This document shows, piece by piece, positions 39,787 to 49,412 of a DNA stretch of 64,000 bases. Made by a program: the position numbers and the translations under genes. This stretch comes from UBA3263 sp964586765 (GTDB taxonomy: Bacteria > Bacteroidota > Bacteroidia > Bacteroidales > Muribaculaceae), in contig CAZPHN010000002.1 in assembly GCA_964586765.1 (NCBI GenBank), forward strand, positions 62,001-126,000, written 5' to 3'. The stretch's first letter is position 1. Each line of letters begins with the position of its first letter. The notes below the pieces were generated by a model. That model saw only the letters and a program-made list of their open reading frames with translations. It was not told the origin of the DNA and ran no database searches.

Positions 39787-41284
39787 TCTTCAATGGCGGT
39801 TGTTTTTACCGCTTACAGCCCTGTTATGGCTGATTATTGGCTGTCTCGTGGTCTACATGGTCCGCCACGAGAAGGAGGTCAAGCGCGATAACATAGAGCT
39901 TCAGCTGAAGAACGTCAGCACTACCCTTGTAAAGGCGTATGAGGACGGTCAGGATTTACAGCATGTTATAGAGTTCATTGACATATATAACGATAACACT
40001 ATTCTGGACGCCTTGCGCGTCACTGTCTACGACCAGTACGATACCCCGATAGCGTCGACTCCGGTGCCGGTGTTGATCGAGGATGACAGGCATAACGTCA
40101 TTCCCGAGATTAGGGAAATTCGCGATGCGGATGAAATTGATGAGGTAACATCGATTCGTCCCTCGGTGGCTGACCGGGAGCGACTGATGATTAACGCCAT
40201 GGAGAGTAATGACGGAGCCATTCAGGTGCTTTCCGCTACTCCTTATAATAATGTGATTACACATGCGCTGTCGTATGACACCATGGTATGGGCCATTGTG
40301 ATTGTACTCACCGTGGTGGTGACCGGCGTAGCGTTTTATCTCTGTTCGCTCGTCAGCCGCAACGTCTATACTCTGCGTGACTTTGCTACCAAGGCGTCGG
40401 AGGGTAGAATTCCGGATATCGAGCATATGACCTTCGGTCACGACGAGCTGGGCGAAGTCAGCCGTCAGATAGTGCGTATCTACTTGGCTAAGGATAAGGC
40501 TCTCATTCGCAGCCAGCACGAACATGAAGTGGCAATGCGCGCCGTCAGCGAGCGCGAGCGCGTAAAGCGTCAGATGAGCAATAACATAAACCATGAGCTC
40601 AAGACCCCCGTCGGAATTATTAAAGGCTACTTGGACACCATCAATTCAGACCCGGATATGCCGGAAGGTCTGCGTAGGTCCTTCCTTGAGAAGGCACAGG
40701 CTCATGCCGAACGCCTGACACAGCTGCTCAAGGATGTCAGCTCCATCACGCGTCTTGAAGACGGTAACCAGCAGGTTGAACTGACGGATTTTGACTTCCA
40801 CGACCTTGTTTACTCCATAGCCAATGACCTTGAGGTGAGCCATATAAACGGAGCCCTTGAGTTCAGTTATGAGGTTCCGTTTGATTGTATGATTCGCGGT
40901 AACTACACCCTTCTGACCAACGCACTGATGAATCTGGTGCGTAACTCTGCTAATTATTCCCACGGCACACGCATTGATTTGCGACTCGTAGACCAGACGG
41001 ATGATTTCTATAAATTTGAGTTCAAGGATGATGGTATAGGTGTTGCCGATGAGCATCTGCCGCGCCTTTTCGAGCGATTCTATCGCGTAGATGAAGGACG
41101 CGCGCGCAAGAGCGGCGGTACGGGTCTCGGTCTACCCATTGTCAAGAGTACCGTGGTAGCGATGGGCGGTGACATTACGGTGAGCAATGCCGACCCCCAC
41201 GGACTCTGCTTCACGTTCACCATCCCCAAGGCTGGTTCCAATATAAGTTCGAATACTTCGGAAAATACTAATACCAATAAATAA
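39764..41284 (+). CDS. rprX: Sensor histidine kinase, RprX-like
   Basis: 506 residues from the ATG at 39764 (MDLKKTFSLQWRLFLPLTAL); the upstream in-frame extension lies inside rprY. Two transmembrane helices (about 8-32 and 165-190) flank a periplasmic sensor domain, followed by a HAMP-like region. HisKA has NNINHELKTPVGIIKGYLD. The ATPase domain shows NALMNLVRNSANYSHG (N box), FKDDGIGVADEHLPRLFERF and GGTGLGLPIVKS. It phosphorylates the overlapping response regulator. Confidence 0.88.
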   Translation: MDLKKTFSLQWRLFLPLTALLWLIIGCLVVYMVRHEKEVKRDNIELQLKNVSTTLVKAYEDGQDLQHVIEFIDIYNDNTILDALRVTVYDQYDTPIASTPVPVLIEDDRHNVIPEIREIRDADEIDEVTSIRPSVADRERLMINAMESNDGAIQVLSATPYNNVITHALSYDTMVWAIVIVLTVVVTGVAFYLCSLVSRNVYTLRDFATKASEGRIPDIEHMTFGHDELGEVSRQIVRIYLAKDKALIRSQHEHEVAMRAVSERERVKRQMSNNINHELKTPVGIIKGYLDTINSDPDMPEGLRRSFLEKAQAHAERLTQLLKDVSSITRLEDGNQQVELTDFDFHDLVYSIANDLEVSHINGALEFSYEVPFDCMIRGNYTLLTNALMNLVRNSANYSHGTRIDLRLVDQTDDFYKFEFKDDGIGVADEHLPRLFERFYRVDEGRARKSGGTGLGLPIVKSTVVAMGGDITVSNADPHGLCFTFTIPKAGSNISSNTSENTNTNK

Positions 41285-41292
41285 GAATTACA

Positions 41293-42267
41293 ATGAATAT
41301 CGCATTAGCCGTAATCGTGGTAATCCTTGCAATCGTCGTGATAAGCGCGGGTGTCAAGGTTGTACCGCAGTCCGAGACCAGAGTAGTTGAGCGTCTGGGA
41401 CGTTTCCACAGTGTGCTTCCTCCCGGTCTGAATTTCCTTATTCCCTTTATTGATAAACCCAAGACAATATATACCCGCCGGGTAGAGACCGCAGTGGGCG
41501 GACGTCATATTGTACGTAACTCTGCTACGGCAGTCATTGACCTTCGCGAACAGGTCTATGACTTCCCTTCGCAGCAGGTAATCACCCGCGATAACGTAAC
41601 CACCGAAATCAACGCCCTTCTCTACTTCCAGATTGTTGACCCGAAAAAGGCGGTTTATGAAATCGATAACCTCCCCAACGCTATCGAAAAACTGACCCAG
41701 ACCTCGCTGCGTAACGTTATAGGCGAGCTTGAGCTCGACGAGACCCTGACAAGCCGCGACACCATAAACTCAAAGTTGCAGGTAATCCTTGATGACGCCA
41801 CAAACAAGTGGGGCGTAAAGGTGAACCGCGTGGAGCTTCAGGACATCACTCCGCCCGAATCGGTCCGTGTGGCGATGGAAAAGCAGATGCAGGCGGAACG
41901 TAACCGTCGCGCCGAAATCCTTAACGCCGAAGGTAAGAAACAGAGCCTTATTCTCCAGTCCGAGGGTGAGAAGGCATCGAAAATCAATGCTGCCGAGGCT
42001 GTCAAGCAGGCTGAAATTCTGCGCGCTGAAGGTGAGGCTCAGGCCATTATTCTCAACGCTCAGGCTGAGGCAGAGGCTATCCGCCGGGTTGCTGACGCGG
42101 TTGCCGCATCAAATACCGACCCCGCTACCTATATGCTCGCAATGAAATATATCGATACCCTCCGCGAAATGACCTCCGGTCAGGACAACAAGACGGTTTA
42201 TATTCCTTACGAAGCATCATCTGTCCTTTCCTCAATCGGTTCTATCCAGACCCTCTTCAAGAAATAA
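41293..42267 (+). CDS. SPFH-domain (stomatin/paraslipin-type) membrane protein
   Basis: 324 residues. An N-terminal membrane helix (about 1-22) is followed by the SPFH/band-7 domain (VVPQSETRVVERLGRFHSVL, then PGLNFLIPFIDKP). A long helical Ala/Glu-rich stretch (EGKKQSLILQSEGEKASKIN, then AEAVKQAEILRAEGEAQ) leads to a paraslipin-type C-terminus. Such proteins form membrane-scaffolding rings and are regularly encoded with NfeD-family proteins, as here (42289). It is 8 bases after rprX, in the same run. Confidence 0.9.
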   Translation: MNIALAVIVVILAIVVISAGVKVVPQSETRVVERLGRFHSVLPPGLNFLIPFIDKPKTIYTRRVETAVGGRHIVRNSATAVIDLREQVYDFPSQQVITRDNVTTEINALLYFQIVDPKKAVYEIDNLPNAIEKLTQTSLRNVIGELELDETLTSRDTINSKLQVILDDATNKWGVKVNRVELQDITPPESVRVAMEKQMQAERNRRAEILNAEGKKQSLILQSEGEKASKINAAEAVKQAEILRAEGEAQAIILNAQAEAEAIRRVADAVAASNTDPATYMLAMKYIDTLREMTSGQDNKTVYIPYEASSVLSSIGSIQTLFKK

Positions 42268-42288
42268 CAAAAGGAGACCTATCAGACC

Positions 42289-42738
42289 ATGTCAGTTTGG
42301 ATTATTTGGATATCTGTTGCGGCTTTGCTGCTGATAATCGAGGTGTTTACTCAGATGTTCTGGACGCTTTGTCTGGCAATAGGCTGTATAGGCGCGCTTG
42401 TGGGTAATCTGCTTGGCGTGGGTACGGCTTGGGAACTTATTATTCTGTCTGTAGTGTCATTTGCCGCCTATGCTTTGCTCGCTCCGGTATTCGAGCGTTG
42501 GCATCAGCGTCAGCTGGCAAAGTCGGGACGCACGGACCGTACCGGCATGGATGCCCTTCTGGGTCGTAAGGCTATTGTAACGTCTGAAATCAAACCCGGG
42601 GAGATGGGGCGCGCACGCATTGACGGTGACTCATGGCAGGTTGTCGCACCCCATGCCGCCGAAACCATCCGCAAGGGTGCGGAAGTGGTCGTCGAGGGTT
42701 ATGATTCGATAATCCTGACAGTCGCTCCTCGCGTATGA
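42289..42738 (+). CDS. NfeD-family membrane protein
   Basis: 149 residues: two or three transmembrane segments in the first 75 residues (WIIWISVAALLLIIEVFTQM, AWELIILSVVSFAAYALLAP), then a soluble OB-fold (about 85-149; LLGRKAIVTSEIKPGEMGRA, WQVVAPH). This is the short NfeD form that partners SPFH proteins in membrane quality control. It follows the SPFH gene by 21 bases and overlaps mutL by ATGA. Confidence 0.9.
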   Translation: MSVWIIWISVAALLLIIEVFTQMFWTLCLAIGCIGALVGNLLGVGTAWELIILSVVSFAAYALLAPVFERWHQRQLAKSGRTDRTGMDALLGRKAIVTSEIKPGEMGRARIDGDSWQVVAPHAAETIRKGAEVVVEGYDSIILTVAPRV

Positions 42739-44564
42739 GCGATGTCATTAAGCTGCTCCCGGACTCCGTCGCCAATCAGATTGCTGCGGGCGAGGTAATC
42801 CAGCGTCCCGCCTCGGTGGTGAAGGAGCTGGTCGAGAATGCCGTTGATGCCGGTGCTACGGAAATCAGTGTCATAATAAAGGATGCGGGACGCACGCTTA
42901 TTCAGGTCGTCGACAATGGCTGCGGAATGTCAGCCACCGATGCCCGTCTCGCCTTTGAGCGTCATTCCACTTCGAAAATACGTAAAGCCGATGACCTTTT
43001 CTCGCTCCATACAATGGGGTTTCGCGGTGAGGCATTGGCGTCGATATGTGCGGTAAGTCAGGTAGACTTGCGCACCATGCGCCGCGGCGATAACTGCGGC
43101 ACCCGTATTATCATAAACGGGTCGAAGGTTGAAAGCCAGCAGCCGGAAGCATGCGTTCCCGGCTCGAACCTTATGGTCCGCAACCTGTTCTTTAATGTAC
43201 CCGCCCGGCGCAAGTTTCTCAAAAAGGACTCGGTTGAGATGTCTAATATCATCCACGAGTTCGAGCGTCTCGCATTGGTCAATCCCTCGGTCGAGCTGAC
43301 GCTGGTCCATAATGACATAACGCTCCATAAACTGCCGCCGGCACCCATGCGCAAGCGTATTGTCGACCTTTTCGGCAAAAGCCTTGACGCCCAGCTGATA
43401 CCAGTGGAGACGGATACGGATATGGTACGTCTGAGCGGCTTCATTGTGCGTCCGGAACATTGCCGGAAACGTGGTGCGCTGCAATATCTGTTTGTCAATG
43501 GCAGAAATATGCGCCATCCGTACTTTCATAAGGCGATAATGCAGTGTTACGAGACGCTGATACCCGCCGATGAGCAGCCCAACTACTTCATTGACTTCAA
43601 TGTCGACCCTCAGACCATTGATGTAAATATCCATCCTACTAAAAACGAAATCAAGTTCGAGCAGGAGCAGAGCATCCGCCAGATTCTCTATGCTGCCGTC
43701 AAGGAGACCATAGGTCGTTACAATGCCGCTCCGCAGATTGATTTTGCATCGCTGACGGAGGAACAGCCGGATATTCCCGCCCCCGGATTTTCGACTCCCG
43801 GCGGGCAGTATGCGCGCCCCGTCGCACCCCCGGCAGGCAGCGGCGGTTACAATCCTTTTTCCCGCTCGGTCTCATCGGTCAAGAACTGGGAGGAACTTTA
43901 CAGAAATTTTGAGGCAGACCGCGCTCAGGCTCTTGAACGAGTCGAACACTCCATTCCGTCGACCATCAACGGTCTTGACGAGTCTGTTTCGGAGCCTGAT
44001 GCCGATTGTCGGACGCTTCACGTCGGTAACCGCTATGTCGCGCTTTCCGATTCACGCGGACTGCGCATCGTTGACCTCCGGCGTGCCCATCAGACCGTGC
44101 TTTTCAATCGTTTTATGGGAGCGTCAGGCTCCGTGGCGTCAGGTCAGCGGCTGCTTTTCCCTGAAACCGTCCATTTTGAGCCTTCGGAAACACCCCTGAT
44201 GGATGAACTCGAGCCTAAACTTGCGGCTATGGGTTTCGATTTGGCTCCGCTTGGCGGAGGCGATTGGGCGATAAATGCCGTCCCTGCGGGTACCGACTCC
44301 CATAATCCTGCGGAAATGCTTACAGAGGTGGTCCGCACCGTTGCCGCCGATTCGCGCACCGATACGGCGTCGCCGCTTGCCGAGCGTGCCGCCGTCGCGA
44401 TGGCGGTGGCTGCCTCGTTCCGTCCTGACCGCCGTATGAACGATGCCGAGGTGCAGGCATTGCTTGCCGACCTTATGTCGTTACAGCTTCCCGGTTTCTC
44501 GCCCACGGGCAAGCCGGTGTTCACTGTAATTTCCGAAACCGATTTAGCAAAATTTCTGTCATGA
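42735..44564 (+). CDS. mutL: DNA mismatch repair protein MutL
   Basis: 609 residues. The GHKL ATPase domain is clear: LPDSVANQIAAGEVIQRPAS, VVKELVENAVDAGA, VVDNGCGM and HSTSKI...TMGFRGEALASI. A transducer domain follows (YLFVNGRNMRHPYFHKAIMQ, VNIHPTKNEIKF), then a variable linker and the C-terminal dimerisation domain (about 420-609). No DQHAxxERxxYE endonuclease motif is evident; the corresponding region reads RRAHQTVLFNRF. It is joined to nfeD and to the following kinase gene by 4-base overlaps. Confidence 0.95.
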   Translation: MSDVIKLLPDSVANQIAAGEVIQRPASVVKELVENAVDAGATEISVIIKDAGRTLIQVVDNGCGMSATDARLAFERHSTSKIRKADDLFSLHTMGFRGEALASICAVSQVDLRTMRRGDNCGTRIIINGSKVESQQPEACVPGSNLMVRNLFFNVPARRKFLKKDSVEMSNIIHEFERLALVNPSVELTLVHNDITLHKLPPAPMRKRIVDLFGKSLDAQLIPVETDTDMVRLSGFIVRPEHCRKRGALQYLFVNGRNMRHPYFHKAIMQCYETLIPADEQPNYFIDFNVDPQTIDVNIHPTKNEIKFEQEQSIRQILYAAVKETIGRYNAAPQIDFASLTEEQPDIPAPGFSTPGGQYARPVAPPAGSGGYNPFSRSVSSVKNWEELYRNFEADRAQALERVEHSIPSTINGLDESVSEPDADCRTLHVGNRYVALSDSRGLRIVDLRRAHQTVLFNRFMGASGSVASGQRLLFPETVHFEPSETPLMDELEPKLAAMGFDLAPLGGGDWAINAVPAGTDSHNPAEMLTEVVRTVAADSRTDTASPLAERAAVAMAVAASFRPDRRMNDAEVQALLADLMSLQLPGFSPTGKPVFTVISETDLAKFLS

Positions 44565-45487
44565 AGAAAGCTCTCCTGATAGTCAACCCCAAGAGCGGCA
44601 CATCTGCCGCCTCGAAGGACTCCATAATTGAACTGGCGCAGCGGATTTTGCCTCAGGCAGGACTCGAAGTGGAGGTTTCGCGCACTGAGCGACGCGGTCA
44701 CGCCTCTGAACTTGCCGCCGCGGCTTCGGCTGCCGGAATTCCCGTGGTTATTGCTGCCGGAGGTGACGGAACCGTTAATGAGACCGCCCGCGCCCTCTGT
44801 TATACCGACACCGCCATGGGCATCATTCCCTGCGGTTCGGGCAACGGACTTGCGCGCCACCTTAATATCCCGATGAACCCGGAAAAGGCTATCGGGGTAG
44901 TAGCCGCCGGACGTACCGACGTCATAGACTTCTGTACCGCCAACGGCGAGCCGTTTTTCTGTACGTTCGGTATGGGGTTCGACGCGGCAGTGAGTGACCG
45001 TTTCGCCTCGCGTCCTGACCGCCGGGGACTGAAAAATTATGTCCGTGCTGCCGTTGAGGTTTTTCTACGTTATAAATCACAGGAATATACACTCTCTACC
45101 CCTGACGGGAAGCTGACGGAGCGGGCATTCATCGTGGCGTGTTGTAATGCCTCGCAGTATGGCAACAATGCGTTTATCGCTCCCCGCGCTTCACTTACCG
45201 ACGGGCTCATGGATGTTACGGTCATTCATCGCGGTACTTGGCTGAGCCACGCCATGAGCGGTCTGCGCATCATGACCGGTTCGCTCGGCGAGTCGGGAAG
45301 CGTCAGCATGATTCGCACGGCTGACCTCCACATAAGCCGTCCCATAGCCGGACCTGCCCATCTTGACGGCGAGGTAGCGCGTCTGGGTAAGGAAATTGAC
45401 GTGAAATGCAACCATAAAGCCCTGAGGGTGTTTACTCCCGGCGAGGTTAAAGTGCGCCCGCTGCTGACCACTCTCGGAATTAAATAA
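44561..45487 (+). CDS. Diacylglycerol/lipid kinase family protein
   Basis: 308 residues, DAGK catalytic domain. IVNPKSGTSAASKDSIIELA and VVIAAGGDGTVNETARALCY (the GGDGT nucleotide-binding motif) are diagnostic, with GIIPCGSGNGLARHL after them. Members phosphorylate diacylglycerol or related lipids, salvaging them for phospholipid synthesis. The exact substrate is not predictable. The start overlaps the mutL stop by ATGA. Confidence 0.88.
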   Translation: MKKALLIVNPKSGTSAASKDSIIELAQRILPQAGLEVEVSRTERRGHASELAAAASAAGIPVVIAAGGDGTVNETARALCYTDTAMGIIPCGSGNGLARHLNIPMNPEKAIGVVAAGRTDVIDFCTANGEPFFCTFGMGFDAAVSDRFASRPDRRGLKNYVRAAVEVFLRYKSQEYTLSTPDGKLTERAFIVACCNASQYGNNAFIAPRASLTDGLMDVTVIHRGTWLSHAMSGLRIMTGSLGESGSVSMIRTADLHISRPIAGPAHLDGEVARLGKEIDVKCNHKALRVFTPGEVKVRPLLTTLGIK

Positions 45488-46303
45488 ATGAACGAACTGA
45501 GCCGAAATCGCGGACAAGGCATACTGATGGTGATACGCATTGCCGTCGAGGCTGCCGCTACGTTCTTCATCACCGCTGCATTGCTCCGCTACGGTGCCTT
45601 ATCGACCGCCATAGGCAGCCAGTTCATAAGCTGGCAGCCCGAGGTTGCCACTTTTGCCCTCTCGCTGACGGTCCTTGCCGTATGGCTCGGTATAACCCTC
45701 ATGTTCGGCAGGATCTACTGCTCGACCCTATGCCCGCTCGGAGCCATAATGGACCTCGGGGGCAGGGCACGGTCACGCTCACGCGTCTATCGCTATTCGC
45801 GTCCCGTCCAGTGGGTGCGCCTTGTGGTGTTGGTCGTCGTGTTGCTTATGCTTATCAGCGGTCTGGCGTTCCCGCGTGAGTGGCTGCTCCCGTTCGGGCT
45901 TTATGCCTCGCTGGTTGACCATCTGCTCAGTCCGCAGGTATGCGTCGCCTCCTTCGCTTCCGCATTCGTTGTCGGCGTCATCGCCGCCGTGTCTTTCCGC
46001 CGCGGGCGTCTGCTGTGTAATACCCTCTGTCCGGTGGGGACTATATTGGGATTTATGTCGCGTCGGGCAGCCTTCCATTTCGATATAAACACTGACCGCT
46101 GCACTCAGTGTCGCCGCTGTGTCGACGTATGTAAGGCGCAATGTATCGACCTTAATGACCATGTTGTCGACATGAGTCGCTGTGTGGTCTGCTTTGACTG
46201 TCTGCCCCAGTGTCCCGACGACGCGATAACCTACACCCTTGGCAGACATACCCTCTCTGACCCTCTGCTGATGCCTAAATTTAAAACTTTTGAGAAAAAA
46301 TGA
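45488..46303 (+). CDS. 4Fe-4S membrane protein, NapH/RdxA-like
   Basis: 271 residues with about four transmembrane helices (e.g. AATFFITAALLRYG, VRLVVLVVVLLMLISGLAFP). Two membrane-side Cys motifs, GRIYCSTLCPLGAIMDL and LLCNTLCPVGTILGF, are typical of the NapH/RdxA/NosR fold. A C-terminal domain with two 4Fe-4S clusters follows (CTQCRRCVDVCKAQC and CVVCFDCLPQCPDDA). It probably transfers electrons from quinol to an unknown periplasmic or cytoplasmic acceptor. It begins right after the lipid-kinase stop and overlaps thyA by ATGA. Confidence 0.82.
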   Translation: MNELSRNRGQGILMVIRIAVEAAATFFITAALLRYGALSTAIGSQFISWQPEVATFALSLTVLAVWLGITLMFGRIYCSTLCPLGAIMDLGGRARSRSRVYRYSRPVQWVRLVVLVVVLLMLISGLAFPREWLLPFGLYASLVDHLLSPQVCVASFASAFVVGVIAAVSFRRGRLLCNTLCPVGTILGFMSRRAAFHFDINTDRCTQCRRCVDVCKAQCIDLNDHVVDMSRCVVCFDCLPQCPDDAITYTLGRHTLSDPLLMPKFKTFEKK

Positions 46304-47097
46304 AACAATATCTTGATTTGCTTAACGATATATTGACCAATGGTGTGAAAAAGACCGACCGTACCGGCACCGGCACGATTTCCGTATTCGGACGGCAGAT
46401 GCGCTATGACCTTGCTGACGGTTTTCCGCTTGTAACCACTAAAAAGCTCCACCTTAAGTCGATTATCCACGAACTCCTCTGGTTTCTCAAGGGCGACACC
46501 AACGTCCGTTACCTTCAGGAAAATGGAGTCCGCATATGGAACGAATGGGCTGACCCGGAGACCGGCGACCTCGGTCCCGTCTATGGAGCGCAGTGGCGCG
46601 CATGGCCTGACGGAAAAGGCGGCTTTATCGACCAGATTTCGGAGGTAATCGAGCAAATCAAGACCAACCCTGACAGCCGTCGCCTGATTGTCAGCGCATG
46701 GAATGTAGCCCAGATTCCGGACATGGCTCTGCCTCCATGCCATGCCTTCTTCCAGTTCTATGTGGCGGACGGACGGCTTAGCCTCCAGCTCTATCAGCGG
46801 TCAGCCGACTGCTTCCTCGGTGTGCCGTTCAATATCGCGTCATATGCCCTGCTACTTATGATGGTGGCGCAGGTTACCGGACTGAAACCGGGCGAATTTA
46901 TCCACACCACGGGCGACACCCACCTCTACACCAACCATCTTGAGCAGGCGCGCCTGCAGCTCTCGCGCGAGCCCCGTCCGCTGCCCAAGATGCACCTCAA
47001 CCCCGACGTCAAATCCATCTTCGACTTCACCTACTCAGATTTCACCCTGACCGACTACGACCCACACCCCCACATCCCCGCCCCCGTCGCCGTCTAA
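46300..47097 (+). CDS. thyA: Thymidylate synthase
   Basis: 265 residues, the normal ThyA length. It methylates dUMP to dTMP with methylene-tetrahydrofolate. Diagnostic segments are DRTGTGTISVFGRQMRYDLA, HELLWFLKGDTNVRYL, LPPCHAFFQFYV with the catalytic Cys, QRSADCFLGVPFNIASYALL and HLYTNHLEQ. It is the last gene of the mutL run by position; rhuM follows 19 bases later. Confidence 0.97.
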   Translation: MKQYLDLLNDILTNGVKKTDRTGTGTISVFGRQMRYDLADGFPLVTTKKLHLKSIIHELLWFLKGDTNVRYLQENGVRIWNEWADPETGDLGPVYGAQWRAWPDGKGGFIDQISEVIEQIKTNPDSRRLIVSAWNVAQIPDMALPPCHAFFQFYVADGRLSLQLYQRSADCFLGVPFNIASYALLLMMVAQVTGLKPGEFIHTTGDTHLYTNHLEQARLQLSREPRPLPKMHLNPDVKSIFDFTYSDFTLTDYDPHPHIPAPVAV

Positions 47098-47116
47098 CCC
47101 TTAGATATTTATTATT

Positions 47117-48121
47117 ATGGCTGATGAAATAATATTGTATAAGACTGTTGATGGAAGAAATCAGGTAAATCTACTTTCGCGAGACGGAATGGTCTGGCTT
47201 AACCAGCAGCAGATGGCGGAACTTTTTGCCACCTCCAAGCAAAACATCGCATATCATATAGGTAATATATTGGAAGATAGGGAATTGTATGAGGAATCAG
47301 TTGTAAAAGATTATTTGATAACTGCCACTGACGGCAAAAAGTATACGGTGAAATTTTATTCACTGGAAATGATTATGGCAGTGGGATTTCGTGTCCGATC
47401 TGTCCGGGGAGTGCAGTTTAGGCAGTGGGCAAATGTTCATCTTACCACATATTTGCAAAAAGGATTCGTGATTGATTCCGATCGGCTTAAAAATCCGGAT
47501 GGAAGACCGGATCATTTTGATGAACTCCTTGCTGAAATCCGCGAGATTCGTGCATCGGAAAAGCGATTTTATCATAAAGTGCGTGATTTATTTAGTCTTA
47601 GCGATGACTATGATAAGACAGATAAAGCGACTCAAATGTTTTTTGCTGAAGTACAGAATAAATTTTTGTATGCAATTACAGGACAGACTGCTGCGGAAAT
47701 CATAAAGAGCCGTGCGGATGCTTCAAAGGAAAATATGGGATTGACATCATGGGATGGTCGAAGGGTAAATAAAGCTGATGTGGTTAGGGCTAAGAATTAT
47801 TTGAGCAAGGATGAATTGGATGACCTTAATCGCATTGTTGTTATTTTCCTCGATACAGCTGAATTTAGAGCTAAACGGCGACAATCGACCACCATTACAT
47901 TCTGGCGTGAAAATGTAGATATGATTTTATCATCAAATGGGCTGGAACTTTTGGATTGTAAGGGTGGAATAAGTGCTATTCAGGCAGAGGAGTTTGCCAA
48001 CGCAGAATATGAAAAGTTTAAGATATGGCGACGCAAAATGGCACTTCAGGAGTCAGATTTTGACGATGAGCAGACTCTTAAAGAAGCTCAAAAAGAAATT
48101 TCGACCCGAAAGAAGCCGTGA
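47117..48121 (+). CDS. rhuM: RhuM-family protein
   Basis: 334 residues. It matches the virulence RhuM family: IILYKTVDGRNQVNLLSRDG, then MVWLNQQQMAELFATSKQNI (a helix-turn-helix-like segment), HIGNILEDRELYEESVVKDY, MIMAVGFRVRSVRGVQFRQW and a C-terminal helical part (FWRENVDMILSSNGLELLDC). RhuM was first described in a Salmonella pathogenicity island, but its molecular role is unsettled; homologues are frequent in accessory DNA. The AT-rich base composition differs from thyA upstream, suggesting acquisition. Its stop overlaps the next start (GTGA). Confidence 0.88.
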   Translation: MADEIILYKTVDGRNQVNLLSRDGMVWLNQQQMAELFATSKQNIAYHIGNILEDRELYEESVVKDYLITATDGKKYTVKFYSLEMIMAVGFRVRSVRGVQFRQWANVHLTTYLQKGFVIDSDRLKNPDGRPDHFDELLAEIREIRASEKRFYHKVRDLFSLSDDYDKTDKATQMFFAEVQNKFLYAITGQTAAEIIKSRADASKENMGLTSWDGRRVNKADVVRAKNYLSKDELDDLNRIVVIFLDTAEFRAKRRQSTTITFWRENVDMILSSNGLELLDCKGGISAIQAEEFANAEYEKFKIWRRKMALQESDFDDEQTLKEAQKEISTRKKP

Positions 48122-49245
48122 AAGTATCTGTCATTGTTGCCTTAATGGCAGTTCTGTTGTGCGGGTGCAGCCGTAATCCGGTTAGGCAGACTCTTGACGC
48201 AGCCGAAGCCATGATGGAGGTGCATCCTGATTCTGCCCTGACGTTACTAACTAAGATTGACGGGAGAGTGCTGACGGGCGAAACTCAGGCTCGCTATGCA
48301 CTGCTGTTATCGCAGGCTTATGACAAGAATTCTGTTGACATTACCAATGACTCGCTGATTTCAATCGCGACAAATTACTATGACACTACCGATGATCTGC
48401 AAAATCAGATGCGTTCACGCTATTATCGGAGCGTCGTGCATATGAATCAGCAGGATTATGATGGAGCCTTGGCTGAGGCTTTGGATGTTGATAAACTTGC
48501 CGCAGACCTTGGGGAGCAGGCATATCTGGTGCGGTCGAAGATTGTGATTGTCCGCGCTTATCTTTTTTCCGGTAATACTGAGGGAGCGCAGGGGTATTTC
48601 AAGCAATTGTTGCAGTTGGTTTCCGATAAGATAGACAGGCGCGATATTGCATCCGTAGTGGACCTGTATCAGATTCAGGTTGAGTTTGATAAGTATGAGA
48701 AGGAAAAAATCAATTCGGAACTGCGCATAAAGAGACTGATTGGTATCATTTCTGCGTCGGTTTGTGTAATAATTATTGTCTATCTTATTTTAAGGATTAG
48801 AAAGAAAAAAAGTGAGATAGAGGCAGGCAAAGTTGCGACGAAGGAGCTGTTTGTGGATAAATTCGCTTGGATAGAGGAGCTGGGGAATATATATATTGAT
48901 GCGGAGGCGTCAAAAACTTCGTCGGACAGAGCAAAGAAGGACATGGCTAAGCGGTTAGCTTCGGTAAAGAACCCACAATTTATGCGGGAACTTATAGATG
49001 CTATAAACCAATACAGGAACAATCTCATCGCGAGGATAACCGCAGAATGTCCATATATTTCAGAGTCTGAAAGGAATATAATCGCCCTGCTTTGCGCAAA
49101 TCTGTCTACAAGAGTTATCGCCTATATTCTCGATATGAAGCCCCAGTCCGTATACAATGCCAAGTCATCCATCAAAAAGAAACTTGAGTTAACCAATCCG
49201 GACCTCCTGCAGGAAATGAGCGATATACTCCGCGTAAATACCTGA
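48118..49245 (+). CDS. TPR-containing membrane-bound regulator (short form)
   Basis: 375 residues with a GTG start overlapping the rhuM stop. A lipoprotein-type signal (VIVALMAVLLCGCSRNP, Cys 18) is followed by TPR-like helices (about 25-200), one transmembrane helix (about 208-228; IIGIISASVCVIIIVYLIL-like) and a cytoplasmic coiled region. The C-terminal helix-turn-helix reads CPYISESERNIIALLCANLS, then ILDMKPQSVYNAKSSIKKKL. This is the Bacteroidales architecture of a surface/periplasmic sensor joined to a DNA-binding output. Related proteins usually have 500 or more residues; the TPR part here seems shortened. Confidence 0.75.
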   Translation: MKVSVIVALMAVLLCGCSRNPVRQTLDAAEAMMEVHPDSALTLLTKIDGRVLTGETQARYALLLSQAYDKNSVDITNDSLISIATNYYDTTDDLQNQMRSRYYRSVVHMNQQDYDGALAEALDVDKLAADLGEQAYLVRSKIVIVRAYLFSGNTEGAQGYFKQLLQLVSDKIDRRDIASVVDLYQIQVEFDKYEKEKINSELRIKRLIGIISASVCVIIIVYLILRIRKKKSEIEAGKVATKELFVDKFAWIEELGNIYIDAEASKTSSDRAKKDMAKRLASVKNPQFMRELIDAINQYRNNLIARITAECPYISESERNIIALLCANLSTRVIAYILDMKPQSVYNAKSSIKKKLELTNPDLLQEMSDILRVNT

Positions 49246-49412
49246 TTAAAATCTAATATTAGATTATTTATTGTGAATACTACTGATAACCAGTGTGTTA
49301 TTGGGTGTGAAAAGTAGTTTAATTTCGGCTTATTTTTGATAAAAATCAAAAATTCTGTCGAACTTTGCGATAGATTTTTTACACTAATTATTAATTCAAA
49401 AAAACATCGCAA

